Source: Mixophyes australis (Eukaryota; Chordata; Amphibia; Anura; Limnodynastidae). From it: DNA of 64,000 nt. The stretch is from the NCBI GenBank assembly GCA_036250195.1, contig JAVHZZ010000002.1, positions 275,926,460-275,990,459 of the forward strand, in the 5' to 3' direction. Position 1 is the first letter of the stretch. Each line of letters begins with the position of its first letter. The notes below the pieces were generated by a model. That model had not been told where the DNA came from and did no database searches. It saw nothing but the letters and a program-made list of their open reading frames with translations. A program made the position numbers and the translations under genes. This document shows, in pieces, positions 42,051-51,990 of this stretch.

Positions 42051-42329
42051 CAGATTCATTGTACACTTAACAATTGCAATATATTTTTCACAACAGATGT
42101 TCCATTTCTTGGATATGTAATCGCCAGCACATGGATCCAGGGAGGGTTCATGCTAGAGATGGTCACTGATCCCCGTGTTTTGGTTTTGGATCTGGATTAC
42201 CTTCATGTTTTGGCAAAACCGCCCTTACGTGTTTTGGTTTTGGTTTTGTTTGGTTTTGTTTTGCTATTTATATCTTTGGATGTATATTACACCCTCCATT
42301 TGTAGTTAAATAGAAACAAATTAGCCTTC

Positions 42330-42870
42330 ATTGACTGTACGTTAAATAGAAATGGACAAAGGCAGTTTGGTGGCAGTCTGTATCAGACCCCCTCTCACTA
42401 CTAGTAAAATAGAAAACAATTCAGCCGTTATAGACTGTAGAATATAAATAGAAATGGACAAAGGCAGTTTGGTATCTGTTTGCATCAGACTCCCCTCTCC
42501 ACTAGTAGTAAAATAGAAAACTATTCAGCCGTTATAGACTGTAGAATATAAATAGAAATGGACAAAGGCAGTTTGGTAACTGTCTGCATCAGACCCCCTC
42601 TCCACTAGTAGTAAAATAGAAAACTATTCAGCCGTTATGGACTGTAGAATATAAATAGAAATGGATAAAGGCAGTTTGGTATCTGTCTGCATCAGACTCC
42701 CCTCTCCACTAGTAGTAAAATAGAAAAAATGCAGCCGTTATAGACTGTAGAATATAAATAGAAATGGACAAAGGCAGTTTGGTTTCTGTCTCTATAGGCC
42801 CCCCTCCACTTGTAGAAAATAGTAAAAAATTCAGCCGGTATAGACTGTACAATATAAATTGAAATGGACA
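42330..42870 (-). repeat. ~116-bp tandem units at the 3' side of hAT-3
   Basis: About five units with CAGCCGTTATAGACTGTAG, AATATAAATAGAAATGGAC and CACTAGTAGTAAAATAGAAA. Homologous to hAT-1 11335-11745. Confidence 0.9.
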
Positions 42871-42980
42871 AAGCCAGTTTGATGTCAGTCTGTGTATGAC
42901 ACCCTACCCTTATTGAGAAATTGCCAAAACAGCAGCCTTTCAAGACTGTACGTGATATAGAAATGCCCCAAGCCCCTTTC

Positions 42981-43187
42981 CTATTTGGGGGTAGATTGCA
43001 CCCTACATTTATACTTATACTTATACTGATACTTATTTCTTTTTGGGTTTGTTTTTTTCCCTGATTTAAAAAGACTATGTACTTTTACATAGGCTTTACC
43101 AGATGACGTACAGGGAAGACTACCATCAGGACTGGTGCCAGCACCTGCTTGCTGATCCTGCTCTATTGTGGACTGATTTGAATCCAT
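42981..43187 (-). pseudogene. hAT-3 N-terminal ORF remnant
   Basis: Starts MDSNQSTIEQDQQAGAGTSP at 43187 and continues SLPCTSSGKAYVKVHSLFKS, clearly homologous to the hAT-1 and hAT-2 N-termini. It then becomes a Lys/Tyr repeat (YKYKYKYK) from a short expansion and stops. An upstream in-frame ATG exists at 43217, but the conserved start is the MDS one. Confidence 0.6.
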
Positions 43188-43194
43188 TTTAATG

Positions 43195-43535
43195 AGCCAA
43201 AAGCACTTGTAGTGCAAAATATTAAATAGATGGTGCTGCTGGAAAAGACTTTCAACACCAGAAAAATTGTGGTTTCACACTGGGGACTATGGGACACCCC
43301 AAAGCACTTGTAGTGCAAATATTGTATAGATACTGCTGCTAAATATGACTTTTTGGAGCCAGAAAAATTATTGTTTCACACTGGGGAATATGGGACGTGC
43401 CAAAGCACTTGTAGTGCAAAATATTGTATAGATAATGCTGCTAAATATGACTTTTTGCAGCCAGAAAAATTATTGTTTCACACTGGGGAATACGGGACAC
43501 CCCAAAGCACGTGTAGTGCAAAATATTGAAAAAAA
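43195..43535 (-). repeat. ~101-bp leader monomers of hAT-3
   Basis: AAAGCAC recurs at about 43200, 43301, 43402 and 43504. Shared blocks with the hAT-1 100-bp unit: GGGACACCCCAAA, GATACTGCTG, ATATGACTTTT and CAGCCAGAAA. Confidence 0.85.
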
Positions 43536-44379
43536 TGCTTGCTCTATCCTCCTCTCTTCCTGCTCTAACAATTGCTAATAGAATTGGTATCAGAATTGCA
43601 ATAATAATTGAAAGAATACCGTATACAGTTATTGCTCTGTCTCTGCTCTAATACAGCCTGTGACCTTGAACCCTGCTCTCTCCCTCTTTCAAATGGCGAT
43701 AGATTGCTGTGGAGATGGGTATTTATGCATTTTAAATATCGCGAGAACCGAGCCCAGAGATCTGACGACATCACAATGACGTTTTGCCTCAATTTCGATT
43801 CCGAACTGGCGAGAGAGTACCGAGCCTGCTCAGCTCGGTACTCGGATAGGCAAAGTTCGGGCGGGTTCGGATCTCGGGGAACCGAGCCTGCCCATCTCTA
43901 TTTATAACCATCAACAGTGCATTAAGATAGTATCTTTGTTAGTTGAATACATAGCTGCTGTCACTAAAATGGGTGCTAATCCTAAGAATTGGCTTTAAGA
44001 AGCACATATGGCCATCATAAAATGTAAACAATTATTTATCTCAGCCCCAGTGTTGTATACACCTAATACTACTTTGATTTTAGAAGTAAATAACAGTTGG
44101 GGTTGGTGCTGGTACTGTTTTTCGTCATTATTCAGGAATCCTCAAAATATTTATTTCTCCAAGAATTTGCTGAAAAGTATTATGACATAGGTAACCAAGA
44201 ACTGGTAGCAGTAAAAGTCAAGTTACTAGCACCCATGGTGTATAGTCAGGGGCTCATTGGAAACTTAAAGTGGCCCTGGAAAAAAAATATTGAAGTAGCC
44301 TCATGTGGGCGGGACAAAATGAACTGTAGTTGGGGCCAACACAAAAGTGGGCGGTATTAAGAACTACTGAAATCTGGTT

Positions 44380-44630
44380 GTAGTGACATTTAGGAAAACC
44401 TGGACTCCAAAAACATACTGGTAGGTTAATTGGCTGCTATCAAAAATTGACCCTAGTCTCTACCTGTCTGTTGTGTGTATATGTCTATGTGTGTGAGTGT
44501 GTGTCTATATTAGGGAATTTAGACTGTAAGCTCCAATGGGGCAGGGACTGATGTGAATGAGTTCTCTGTACAGCCCTGCGGAATTAGTGGCGCTATATAA
44601 ATAAATGATGACGATGATGATGATGCGATA
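44380..44630 (+). mobile_element. SINE with L2-like tail, plus strand
   Basis: CCAAAAACATACTGGTAGG and TTAATTGGCTGCTATCAAAA, then TTTAGACTGTAAGCTCCAAT, GCGGAATTAGTGGCGC and TATATAAATAAATGATGACG with a GAT tail. This is the 3' half of the same repeat found complete on the opposite strand at 51339-51690. Confidence 0.75.
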
Positions 44631-44640
44631 ACTTAAGACA

Positions 44641-44988
44641 TAGTGGTTTCTAAAGCAATGCAGGGCAAAAGCTGCCAGTCCTGTTTTATAAAAATACATG
44701 AATCCTTTTGCATTATTTGCGACTGGTTTATGCCTCTGTGCTTCAGCTTGTTTAATTGCCTACTAGCACATCCTTTCAAAATTCCCTTCATAGAAACACA
44801 CTTGACTTTGTTTAATGAGTTTAACTATTATGAAACATGTTGGCACAACTGTCTTTCATCCGTCTGCCAGAGCAGCATATGAGCACCTCACTAAATGTTG
44901 CATCTCCTCCTGACGTCCTGAGATGCATACTACCAGTCAAATCTCTCTCACTCTCTGTAATATATATATATATGTATATATGTTTTTA
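44641..44988. other. Gene-free interval
   Basis: Nothing recognised apart from a short TA run before the next element. Confidence 0.4.
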
Positions 44989-45121
44989 TATACCGTATTT
45001 GCCGGCGTATAAGACGACTGGGCGTATAAGACGACCCCCAACATTTCCACTCAAAATTATAGAGTTTGTTATATACTCGCCGTATAAGACTACCCCCTCT
45101 TCTGCACACCTTCCACACACA

Positions 45122-45350
45122 CACTGTATTAAATCACTGGCCCCCACATACACTGTATTAAATCACTGGCCCCCACATACACTGTAGTAAATCACTGGCC
45201 CCCACACACACTGTATTAAATCACTGGCCCCCACACACGCTGTATTAAATCACTGGCCCCCACACACACTATATTAAATCACTGGCCCCCACACACACTG
45301 CATGAAGTCACTGGCCCCCACACACACTGCATTAAGTCACTGGCCCCCAC
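45122..45350. repeat. ~29-30-bp minisatellite
   Basis: About eight units of ACTGTATTAAATCACTGG followed by CCCCCACACAC, with AAATCACTGG/AAGTCACTGG variants. Confidence 0.93.
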
Positions 45351-45558
45351 ACACACACACACTCATATATGCTGATCACACACACACACATATATGCTGA
45401 TCACACACTCTGCATTGACATGACATAACATAAAACAAACATAACATAACACATACTAATAAAACTTACCTTCTTCTGCTGTCACTCTCCTCTGTCCCCC
45501 TCCTGTCACTCTCATCTGTCCCTCTCTCCCTCTCTCACTTTGCCCCCTCTGCCGCGCC

Positions 45559-45731
45559 CCAGCCATAAAAAAAAACCAGAAACACTTACCAATCCGCACG
45601 GCGCCGGGACCCAGCATCCTCCTCTCTCACACAGCCTGTCACTGATATGACAGGCTGCGTGAGAGAGGAGGATGCTGGGTCCCGGCGCCGCGCGGATTGG
45701 TAAGTGTTTCTGGTTTTTTTTTTATGGCTGG
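45559..45731. repeat. Long near-perfect palindrome (83-bp arms)
   Basis: Arms 45559-45641 and 45648-45731 around a 6-nt centre CTGATA. I count two substitutions plus a one-base length difference in the A/T run. The arms contain CCGGCGCC and ACTTACCAATCCGC, whose complement GGTAAGTGTTTC is a strong 5' splice-site consensus on both strands. Confidence 0.95.
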
Positions 45732-45842
45732 CCCGCGGCACCCCTGAGACCCCTGAGTTTGGCACCCGGCGTATAAGACGACCCCCCCACTTGGAGGCAT
45801 GTTTTTCAGGTCAAAAAAGTCGTCTTATATGCTGGCAAATAC

Positions 45843-45848
<6 letters not shown>

Positions 45849-45889
<41 letters not shown>

Positions 45890-46191
45890 TGTGTGTTTCA
45901 AAAAATGCATTTAAAGTAATTCTTATAATAAATGGCTTTCCAGGTGCGACCAATTAGAAATGCTTTAAGCATCTGCAACAAAACACTTCCTTTGTAACAA
46001 CTGTGTCTGAGCTCTAAATGTGTCCAGTGATTTTGAATTAATAACAGTGAAGGGAGGGTTGGCAATGAGATGAATACAGTGGGGGCTGACAATGACATAA
46101 CTGAATGGGAGAGCTATTCTAAGGGTTTGCTATCAATATTGTAAGTGTAAAGGAGGCAGGATTGGTGATACTGTCAGTGCAATGGGAAATG
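45849..46191. other. (TA)n and gene-free spacer
   Basis: A TA run to about 45886, then nothing recognised. Confidence 0.5.
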
Positions 46192-46554
46192 GCTACATGC
46201 AGGGCCGGACTGGCCATGTGGCACTTCCGGCAAATGCCAGAAGGGCCGATGGCTAGATGGGCCGGCCCGACACTTCCTGGTGGCTGGCTCCTCTCCAGAA
46301 ACCAGCGACCTCTGTTGTGCGCTGGATGAGGGCTCCTCTGCTCCCTCCCTCCTTATCATCTACATTGTGCCCTGCAATGTGGACACAGTTGGCAGATTTT
46401 TATTTCACTGAATGGGGGGGTGCCACGATTCTCACACGGGGGTGCTGCGATTATCATGCGGGGGGGTCACAGGGGGGAGGCGAGATTTTCGTGCATGGGT
46501 GCGATTTTCGTGCAGGGGGGTCGTGGGGGGTGGGGGAGTGCTGCGAGTTGAGAG

Positions 46555-46990
46555 AGCAAGGGGGGAAGAGGTGCAGGGAGATGACTGAGAGAGCCAGGGG
46601 GGAAGGGAGTGCAGGGGGAGCGGTTAGAGCCAGGGAAAAAGGGGGTACAGATAGAGGTGTGGGAGCCAGGGAAAATGGGGCTGCAGATAGAGGGGTGAGA
46701 GCCATGGAAAAGGGAGGTGTAGATAGAGGGGCAAGAGAGCCAAGGGGGAAGGGGGTGCAGGAAGAGGGGTGAGAGAGCCAGGAGAGAAGGGGAGTGCAGG
46801 AAGAGGGGTGAGAGAGCCAGGGGGGAAGGGGGGTGCAGGAAGATTGGTGAGAGCCAGGGGGGAAGGGAGTGCAGGAAGAGGGGTGAGAGCCAGGGAAAAA
46901 GGGGTGCAGGAAGATGTGTGAGAGAGCCAGGGGAGAAGGTGGTGCAGGAAGATGTGTGAGAGGGACAAAGGAGAAGATGGTGCAGGGGCA
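46555..46990. repeat. Purine-rich minisatellite
   Basis: Units of roughly 38-48 bp built from GAGAGCCAGGG, GGAAGGGGGTGCAGGAAGA and GGGGTGAGAG. Confidence 0.9.
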
Positions 46991-47383
46991 TAGGTAAAAC
47001 AAAAAGTGTAAAGGGAGAGACATCTTAAGAATGGGAATGTCAGAGATGCAGCCATCATAAAACACAAGTAGTAATGAAGAAGGGGAATACACAGAGGTTA
47101 AAAAAAATAAAAAATCAAGCCTTCATACTCCATTCCCTTATATTTTCCATACCCCCACTTCTAAATTTCCAGTTCGACCACTGCCCTCTGTCCCTGCTCC
47201 CGACTGCCTGTGTGAGCTGACAGCTGCTGATCCCTCCTCACCCATCGCGCCCAGTAGGAGAACAGAACACAGGATGCCATAATCAAGTAGGTTCATATAT
47301 TTTCTCATGTGCAATGTGTTTTAAACCATCGTTTCTTGAACTAGGGGCACTACTGTGAATCCAATGACATTTAAAACACTATG

Positions 47384-47556
47384 GGCTAGATCTACTAAAC
47401 TGCTGGTTTGAAAAAGTGGGGATGTTGCCTATAGCAACCAATCAGATTCTAGCTTTCATTTATTTAGTACCTTCTACAAAATGACAGCTAGAATCTGATT
47501 GGTTGCTATAGGCAACATCCCTACTTTTTCAAACCCGCAGCTTAGTAAATCTAGCC
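47384..47556. mobile_element. Near-palindromic MITE, copy 2
   Basis: GGCTAG...CTAGCC ends with a perfect CTATG at 47379-47383 and 47557-47561 (equally readable as a TAT duplication with a 1-bp longer TIR). Closely similar to 10023-10194. Nested inside the 3-kb hAT-type element. Confidence 0.9.
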
Positions 47557-47784
47557 CTATGAATTGCTCATTATTGCACTGTAATGTTTCTTGCATATTT
47601 ATCTGTACAGATATTTTTAATTAAGAGGAAAAAACACTGCTTGTCATAAATTTTATCTGTGATTGTGTCAATATATCTATTTTTGTTTGCATTGTAAATG
47701 GTGTATTAAGTTGCTCCTGGGACTCACACTCTCAGTATCTGATATGCTGTACCAATTTTTTTTTCTGAATGAGTTTTTGTCTGG

Positions 47785-48100
47785 GCACTACTAATGATTT
47801 GGGGGCACTACTATGGCATAATGTTATTTGGAGGCACTTTTGTGGCATAACATGGTTTGGGGGCACTATTGTGGCATAATATGATTTCGGGGCACTATTG
47901 TGGCATAATATGATTTCGGGCCACTACTGTATGGTATATGATTTGGGGGCACTACTATGCCATAATATGATTTGTGGGCACTACTGCATGGCCAAATATG
48001 AATTGAGGGTTATACTATGTAGCATAATATGACCTTGGGGCACTACGATGTGGCATAAAATGAACTGGGCGCACTACAGTGTGGCATATTATGAACTTCT
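47785..48100. repeat. ~38-bp minisatellite
   Basis: Eight or so units of GGGGCACTACTGTGGCATAA followed by TATGATTT, with substitutions. Confidence 0.9.
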
Positions 48101-48714
48101 GCAAAAGGCAAGTCTCTCATTGTTGAATATTATGGGAGCCCAAAGAAGTTGCTGTACCGAGGCCCAAAATTACTCTTGTCGGCCCTGCCTGTGAGTCAAG
48201 GGGGTAGACGTCTCCAGGTAAATAATCGAAATGTTTCCTATCTAATCATACTGATGGATCACATCCAGTTAGCTCTCACCCTCCTCCTCTATCCCCCTTC
48301 ATTTATATACTGTGTTATTTAAAATGAATAGAAAAGATGCATATCCAGTTACTGTAGTAAAAAAAATATTTTTCTGACATTTTGCTGTAGATGGAAATAG
48401 TTTTAATGCGGCCGCGTGGGTTCAAATGATCATTTAATAGTTATGTTTTTTCTGATATATTTGTGAAAGAGCCATTCCATTCATGTGGAATATTTCATGA
48501 AAATTCTGCCATTACTATTTAATTGAGGGAAAAGTGTACCTGTTACCTATATGTGTGTAAGTACTCTGTTGTTGCTATTTTGTGGGAGATTTGAAAAAGC
48601 AAAACATTGGTTTCCTACAATGGCGCCTGTATAATTGGTGGTTTTGCTGTAGTATGGGGTGGCGTGGTGGTGGCATTGTTGTAGTGTGTTTGGGGCCTAG
48701 TATTGCTACTAAGT

Positions 48715-48965
48715 AGGAGAGGGTATTGCTGTAATGTGGGGGTGATGCTGGTTGATGTAATATGGGGGTGATGCTGGTTGCTGTAATGTGGGGGTGATGC
48801 TGGTTGCTGTAATGTGGGGGGTGATGCTTGTTGCTGTAAGGGGGTGATGCTGGTTGCTGGAATGTGGGGGTGATGCTGGTTGCTGTAATGTGGGGGTGAT
48901 GCTGGTTGCTGTAATGTGGGGGGGGGTTAATGCTGGTTGCTGTAATGTGGGTGGGTATTGATGTA
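48715..48965. repeat. ~26-bp minisatellite
   Basis: TGGTTGCTGTAATGTGGGGG followed by TGATGC, about nine units. Confidence 0.93.
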
Positions 48966-49255
48966 GTATGAGTGTGTGTGGGAGGTTATTTATTGCTGTA
49001 ATTTGGGTACTAATAATGTATTGCCATGGTATTTATTGATGTAATTGGGGTGCTAACAATGTAATGTCAAGGGTTATTAGGAGAAATAAATACCCCCCGC
49101 ACACACACTCATACTACATCATGTTGTACTGCACCAGCAACGCACACTGAGCCAGCATCAGTGTGCAAAAATATAGTGCATGGAGCCCACAATAGGGCCT
49201 GTGTGCTTTAAATGCCAGGGCTGATATTTAGTCCCAGTCCGGCCCTGGTTACATG

Positions 49256-51330
49256 TTCAACAAAATAGTCTGAGAATGGGATTAGTGCCAGGTAGAAGGC
49301 AGGCAATGGGATAAATGCAAAACCAATAAAGTATCACCGGAGCTGGACTAAACCTCAGGGGGCTCCAGGGGACTTAGTACAGGGGAGGTTATCATTTTAG
49401 ATAAATATACAGTCAATACTCTGTGCTCTACTGTTAGGTGCACGCAGTTCTGCCTTCACAAGCAGTACAGTGTGAAGCAGGACATACCTCCCAACTGTCC
49501 TTGCAGTCGGACCAAATCCTGACTGTCTTGCTTAGTCACCCAAATTTGGGATTGCCCAACCAGATTCAAGACAGTTGGCAGACTGTCCTGCTCCTTACTA
49601 CCTGTTCTTTTCACTTTCACCACCTGTGGCTGTTGGTGTCTTTGGATAAATTGTTGCTTGCCTGGATTCTGGAATGTTGGGGCCCCTATTTGAAAAAAAA
49701 AAAGGGTACATGAAGTTTAGAAGATCAATAGCACCTATATTCAATTATTAGGTCTCTTTCTAGCCCAAACATTAAAAAAATACTACTCACATTTGATAAA
49801 TAGATCTATTTCCCTACAACCAGTCCTGACATTAAACTGTATACGCATTTAATAAATAGACCTATTTCTCTCCCTCCAAACAGCCCCAGCAATAAATTAA
49901 TAGCATTTAGGTTTAATAAATATAACCATTTCCCACAACCATCACTGGCATTAAACAATTCATATTCATATTTAATAAATAGCCCTCCTACCCAACCTCA
50001 GCCCCATATTCATTCACTAGCCCTAAACCACCCCAGCATTAAATTAAATGTCATGTCAACTCAACCTAAATTAAAAGGCCCCATTATTAAATTATATAGC
50101 CCCATCATCCTAGAAATAAAATAGCACCAATTAAATTATTAGCCCCACCTACACCCCACCATTAAATGTTTAGCCTACCTCATACACACATTATATTCAG
50201 ACCCCACCTCCTTACCCTTACACATTGTAGTAATATAGCAGCCCCCTCAATCCCTTGCACATTGTAGTAATATAGCTGCCCCCCCGATTATCTCACACAG
50301 TATAATAATATAGCAGCCCACCATTCGCTCATGTCTCTACCTTTGCCCTCCTCCATGCTTTTCATTGCTGCTGTCTAGCTCTCATTGCAGCCCCCTCCCT
50401 ATAGTACTTATTATATATGTGCAGCCCCCTCCCTATTGAATTTATTATATATGTACAGCCCCCACCCTATTGAATTATATAAGTGCAGCACCTCCCTATT
50501 GAATTTATTATATATGTGCAGCCCCCTGCCTATTGTAGTAATATATGTGCAACCTGATCCCTATAGTAGTTACATACCTGCAGCCCCATTCACTTACCTA
50601 GCGGTCGCCGTTGCCATAGTATCACTCCTCCAATCAGACAGGAAGTTCCTGTCTGAGTGCACAACATTGTGGGATCCTATTAAGCAACAGGCAACCTCTT
50701 TATTTGCTGCCTGTTGCTTTCCACTGGCCACCAATGTCTTTGACCACCCCCAATCCCACCAGCAACCCGACTGTTCCCCCCCTCCACACCGAGTACCCCC
50801 CACCCACATGCCAGGTGTACTTAAAAAAAAAATTCATTTAATAGTAAGGCGGCCTCCGGGCAGCCTATCTAGAAACTTCCAGGTAAGGCCAATTGCCAAA
50901 CCGCCACTGTATATAGTGATCATAAAACATTATAATATATGGAATCAGAGAAAACATTGAAATCAGGCAGGCATTCAGGCCTCTTTTTCTCTTGAGATTC
51001 CACTTTGATATCACCTATAGACCAGGAAGTAATAATATCAAAGGTGATGCTCTGTCTCATTGCTTGTCAAAAAGTTTCATTTGGAAACAAGTGCTAAATA
51101 TATAACTATCCCAAGCGCACTAGCATGTGCTTTCTCACATATGAAAACAGTGTCACCTCACCGCAAAACAATATAAAAGATATATGTGGTGGAGCAAGCA
51201 CAATAATAAATTTCTATTGAAACGGCTCACTTTCCTTATGTCAAAGTGTTAAGTACCACAATGGAGAAAGAAGGAAATTCCAGTTCCTTGTTCAATCCCA
51301 ATGTCCCTTGCATGAGATTCTTATATGGCT
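49256..51330. other. Gene-free, with ~37-bp minisatellite
   Basis: At 50385-50590 about six units of TGCAGCCCCCTCCCTATTG followed by AATTTATTATATA. 49780-50000 has irregular TTTAATAAATAG repeats. The start of a repeat related to 15099 lies near 49482. No conserved reading frame. Confidence 0.6.
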
Positions 51331-51338
51331 TTCCAACG

Positions 51339-51690
51339 ATCATCATCATCATCATCATTATCATCTATTTATTTATATAGCACCACTAATTCCGCAGCGC
51401 TGTACAGAGAACTCATTCACATCAGTCCCTGCCCCATTGGAGATTACAATCTAAATCCTCTAAACAAAACACACAGACCGAGAGATACTAAGGGCAATTT
51501 AATAGCAGCCAATTAACCAACCAGTATGTTTTTGGACTGTGGGAGGAAACTGGAACACCTGGCGGAAACCCACGCAAACACGGGGAGAACATACAAACTC
51601 CACACAGATAAGTCCATGGTCCGGATCCAAACTCATGACCCCAGTGCAGTGAGGCAGAAGTGCTAACCACTAAGCTTCAGCTCTACTGCA
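51339..51690 (-). mobile_element. tRNA-type SINE with L2-like tail, minus strand
   Basis: Read on the minus strand: a head with GCTTAGTGGTTAGCACTTCT (A-box-like) and ATGAGTTTGGATCC (B-box-like), then GTTCTCCCCGTGTTTGCG, AAAACATACTGGTTGGTT, TTTAGATTGTAATCTCCAAT and GCTATATAAATAAATAG, and a GAT trinucleotide tail at 51339-51362. This layout is a tRNA-derived SINE head, body and LINE-like tail. The family name is not known to me. Confidence 0.7.
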
Positions 51691-51934
51691 TCACAAACAA
51701 GCAGCCATTTAGCAATGGAGCTTATTTCAGAATACTATCACCACTACAGAGAAAAATGATCACCTGCAGGTAGGCTTAAGTGATGAAAAAAAAATACCCC
51801 CATGATAATGATATTAAGGCTTAATAGAAGTTTTAACCAGCTAGTGATGTGTATTTTTTTATTAGCTTAGTTATACTTTTATGCCATATTTGCAGGTGTG
51901 CATCTCATCTGCCTCAAACCCACAGAACCACTGG

Positions 51935-51990
51935 CCTCATTCATTTGAAAGGATATGGTCCTGAGGAGAGGTCTTGGGTAACTATATAAA
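51935..51990 (+). pseudogene. Chromodomain scrap of a gypsy element
   Basis: LIHLKGYGPEERSWVTI in one plus-strand frame matches the chromodomain core seen at 33965-34195 (DWKGYGPEERSWV) and 59990-60186. No other parts of the element are recognisable nearby. Confidence 0.75.

Larger units (their letters stand above)
42153..43900 (-). mobile_element. hAT-3: hAT-like element, 1.75 kb
   Basis: TAGAGATGGTCACTGATCCC at the left with TTTTGG-rich subterminal sequence; CGAGCCTGCCCATCTCTA at the right. It carries a 3' ~116-bp array (42330-42870), N-terminal ORF remnant (42981-43187) and a leader array (43195-43535), the same order as hAT-1. Flanking octamers (GTTCATGC and TTTATAAC) do not match, so one border has changed since insertion. 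Confidence 0.82.
42080..44260 (+). pseudogene. Gypsy RT to RNase H relic, split by hAT-3
   Basis: Left piece (42092-42152): [16 protein letters not shown], the end of a Ty3/gypsy RT. Right piece (43901-44255): SLLVEYIAAVTKMGANPKNW, then LFISAPVLYTPNTTLILEVN and, after a frameshift, KYYDIGNQELVAVKV, the RT connection and RNase H start. Everything between is the hAT-3 element. Some residues at the junction are missing or altered, and no duplication is visible there. Confidence 0.82.
44989..45848. mobile_element. TIR element with GTATAAGACGAC termini
   Basis: Left TATACCGTATTTGCCGGCG, then TATAAGACGACTGGGCG repeated. The right end is the inverted AGTCGTCTTATATGCTGGC-AAATACGGTATA. Subterminal copies of GTATAAGACGAC (45005-45040, 45769-45783 and inverted near 45818) look like transposase binding sites. 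No coding region. Inside are a 29-bp minisatellite and a long palindrome. Probable TA-type target duplication; superfamily not assigned. Confidence 0.8.
46200..49247. mobile_element. 3-kb non-autonomous hAT-type element (CAGGGCCGG ends)
   Basis: Ends CAGGGCCGGACTGG and CCAGTCCGGCCCTG. Flanking octamers GCTACATG (46192-46199) and GTTACATG (49248-49255) differ by one base, consistent with a hAT 8-bp duplication. No transposase is recognisable. The interior holds three distinct minisatellites and a nested MITE. Open frames on both strands at 46257-47092 arise from the purine-rich minisatellite. Confidence 0.82.

Noticed and set aside
46257..47092. Open frames of 147-212 aa on both strands
   Set aside because: Purine-rich minisatellite inside the 3-kb hAT-type element. 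Frames are open because of composition, with no conserved domain.
51339..51690. A functional tRNA gene suggested by A- and B-box-like motifs on the minus strand
   Set aside because: The surrounding sequence cannot form a complete cloverleaf that I can trace, and it continues into a SINE body and LINE-like tail. It is a tRNA-derived SINE.
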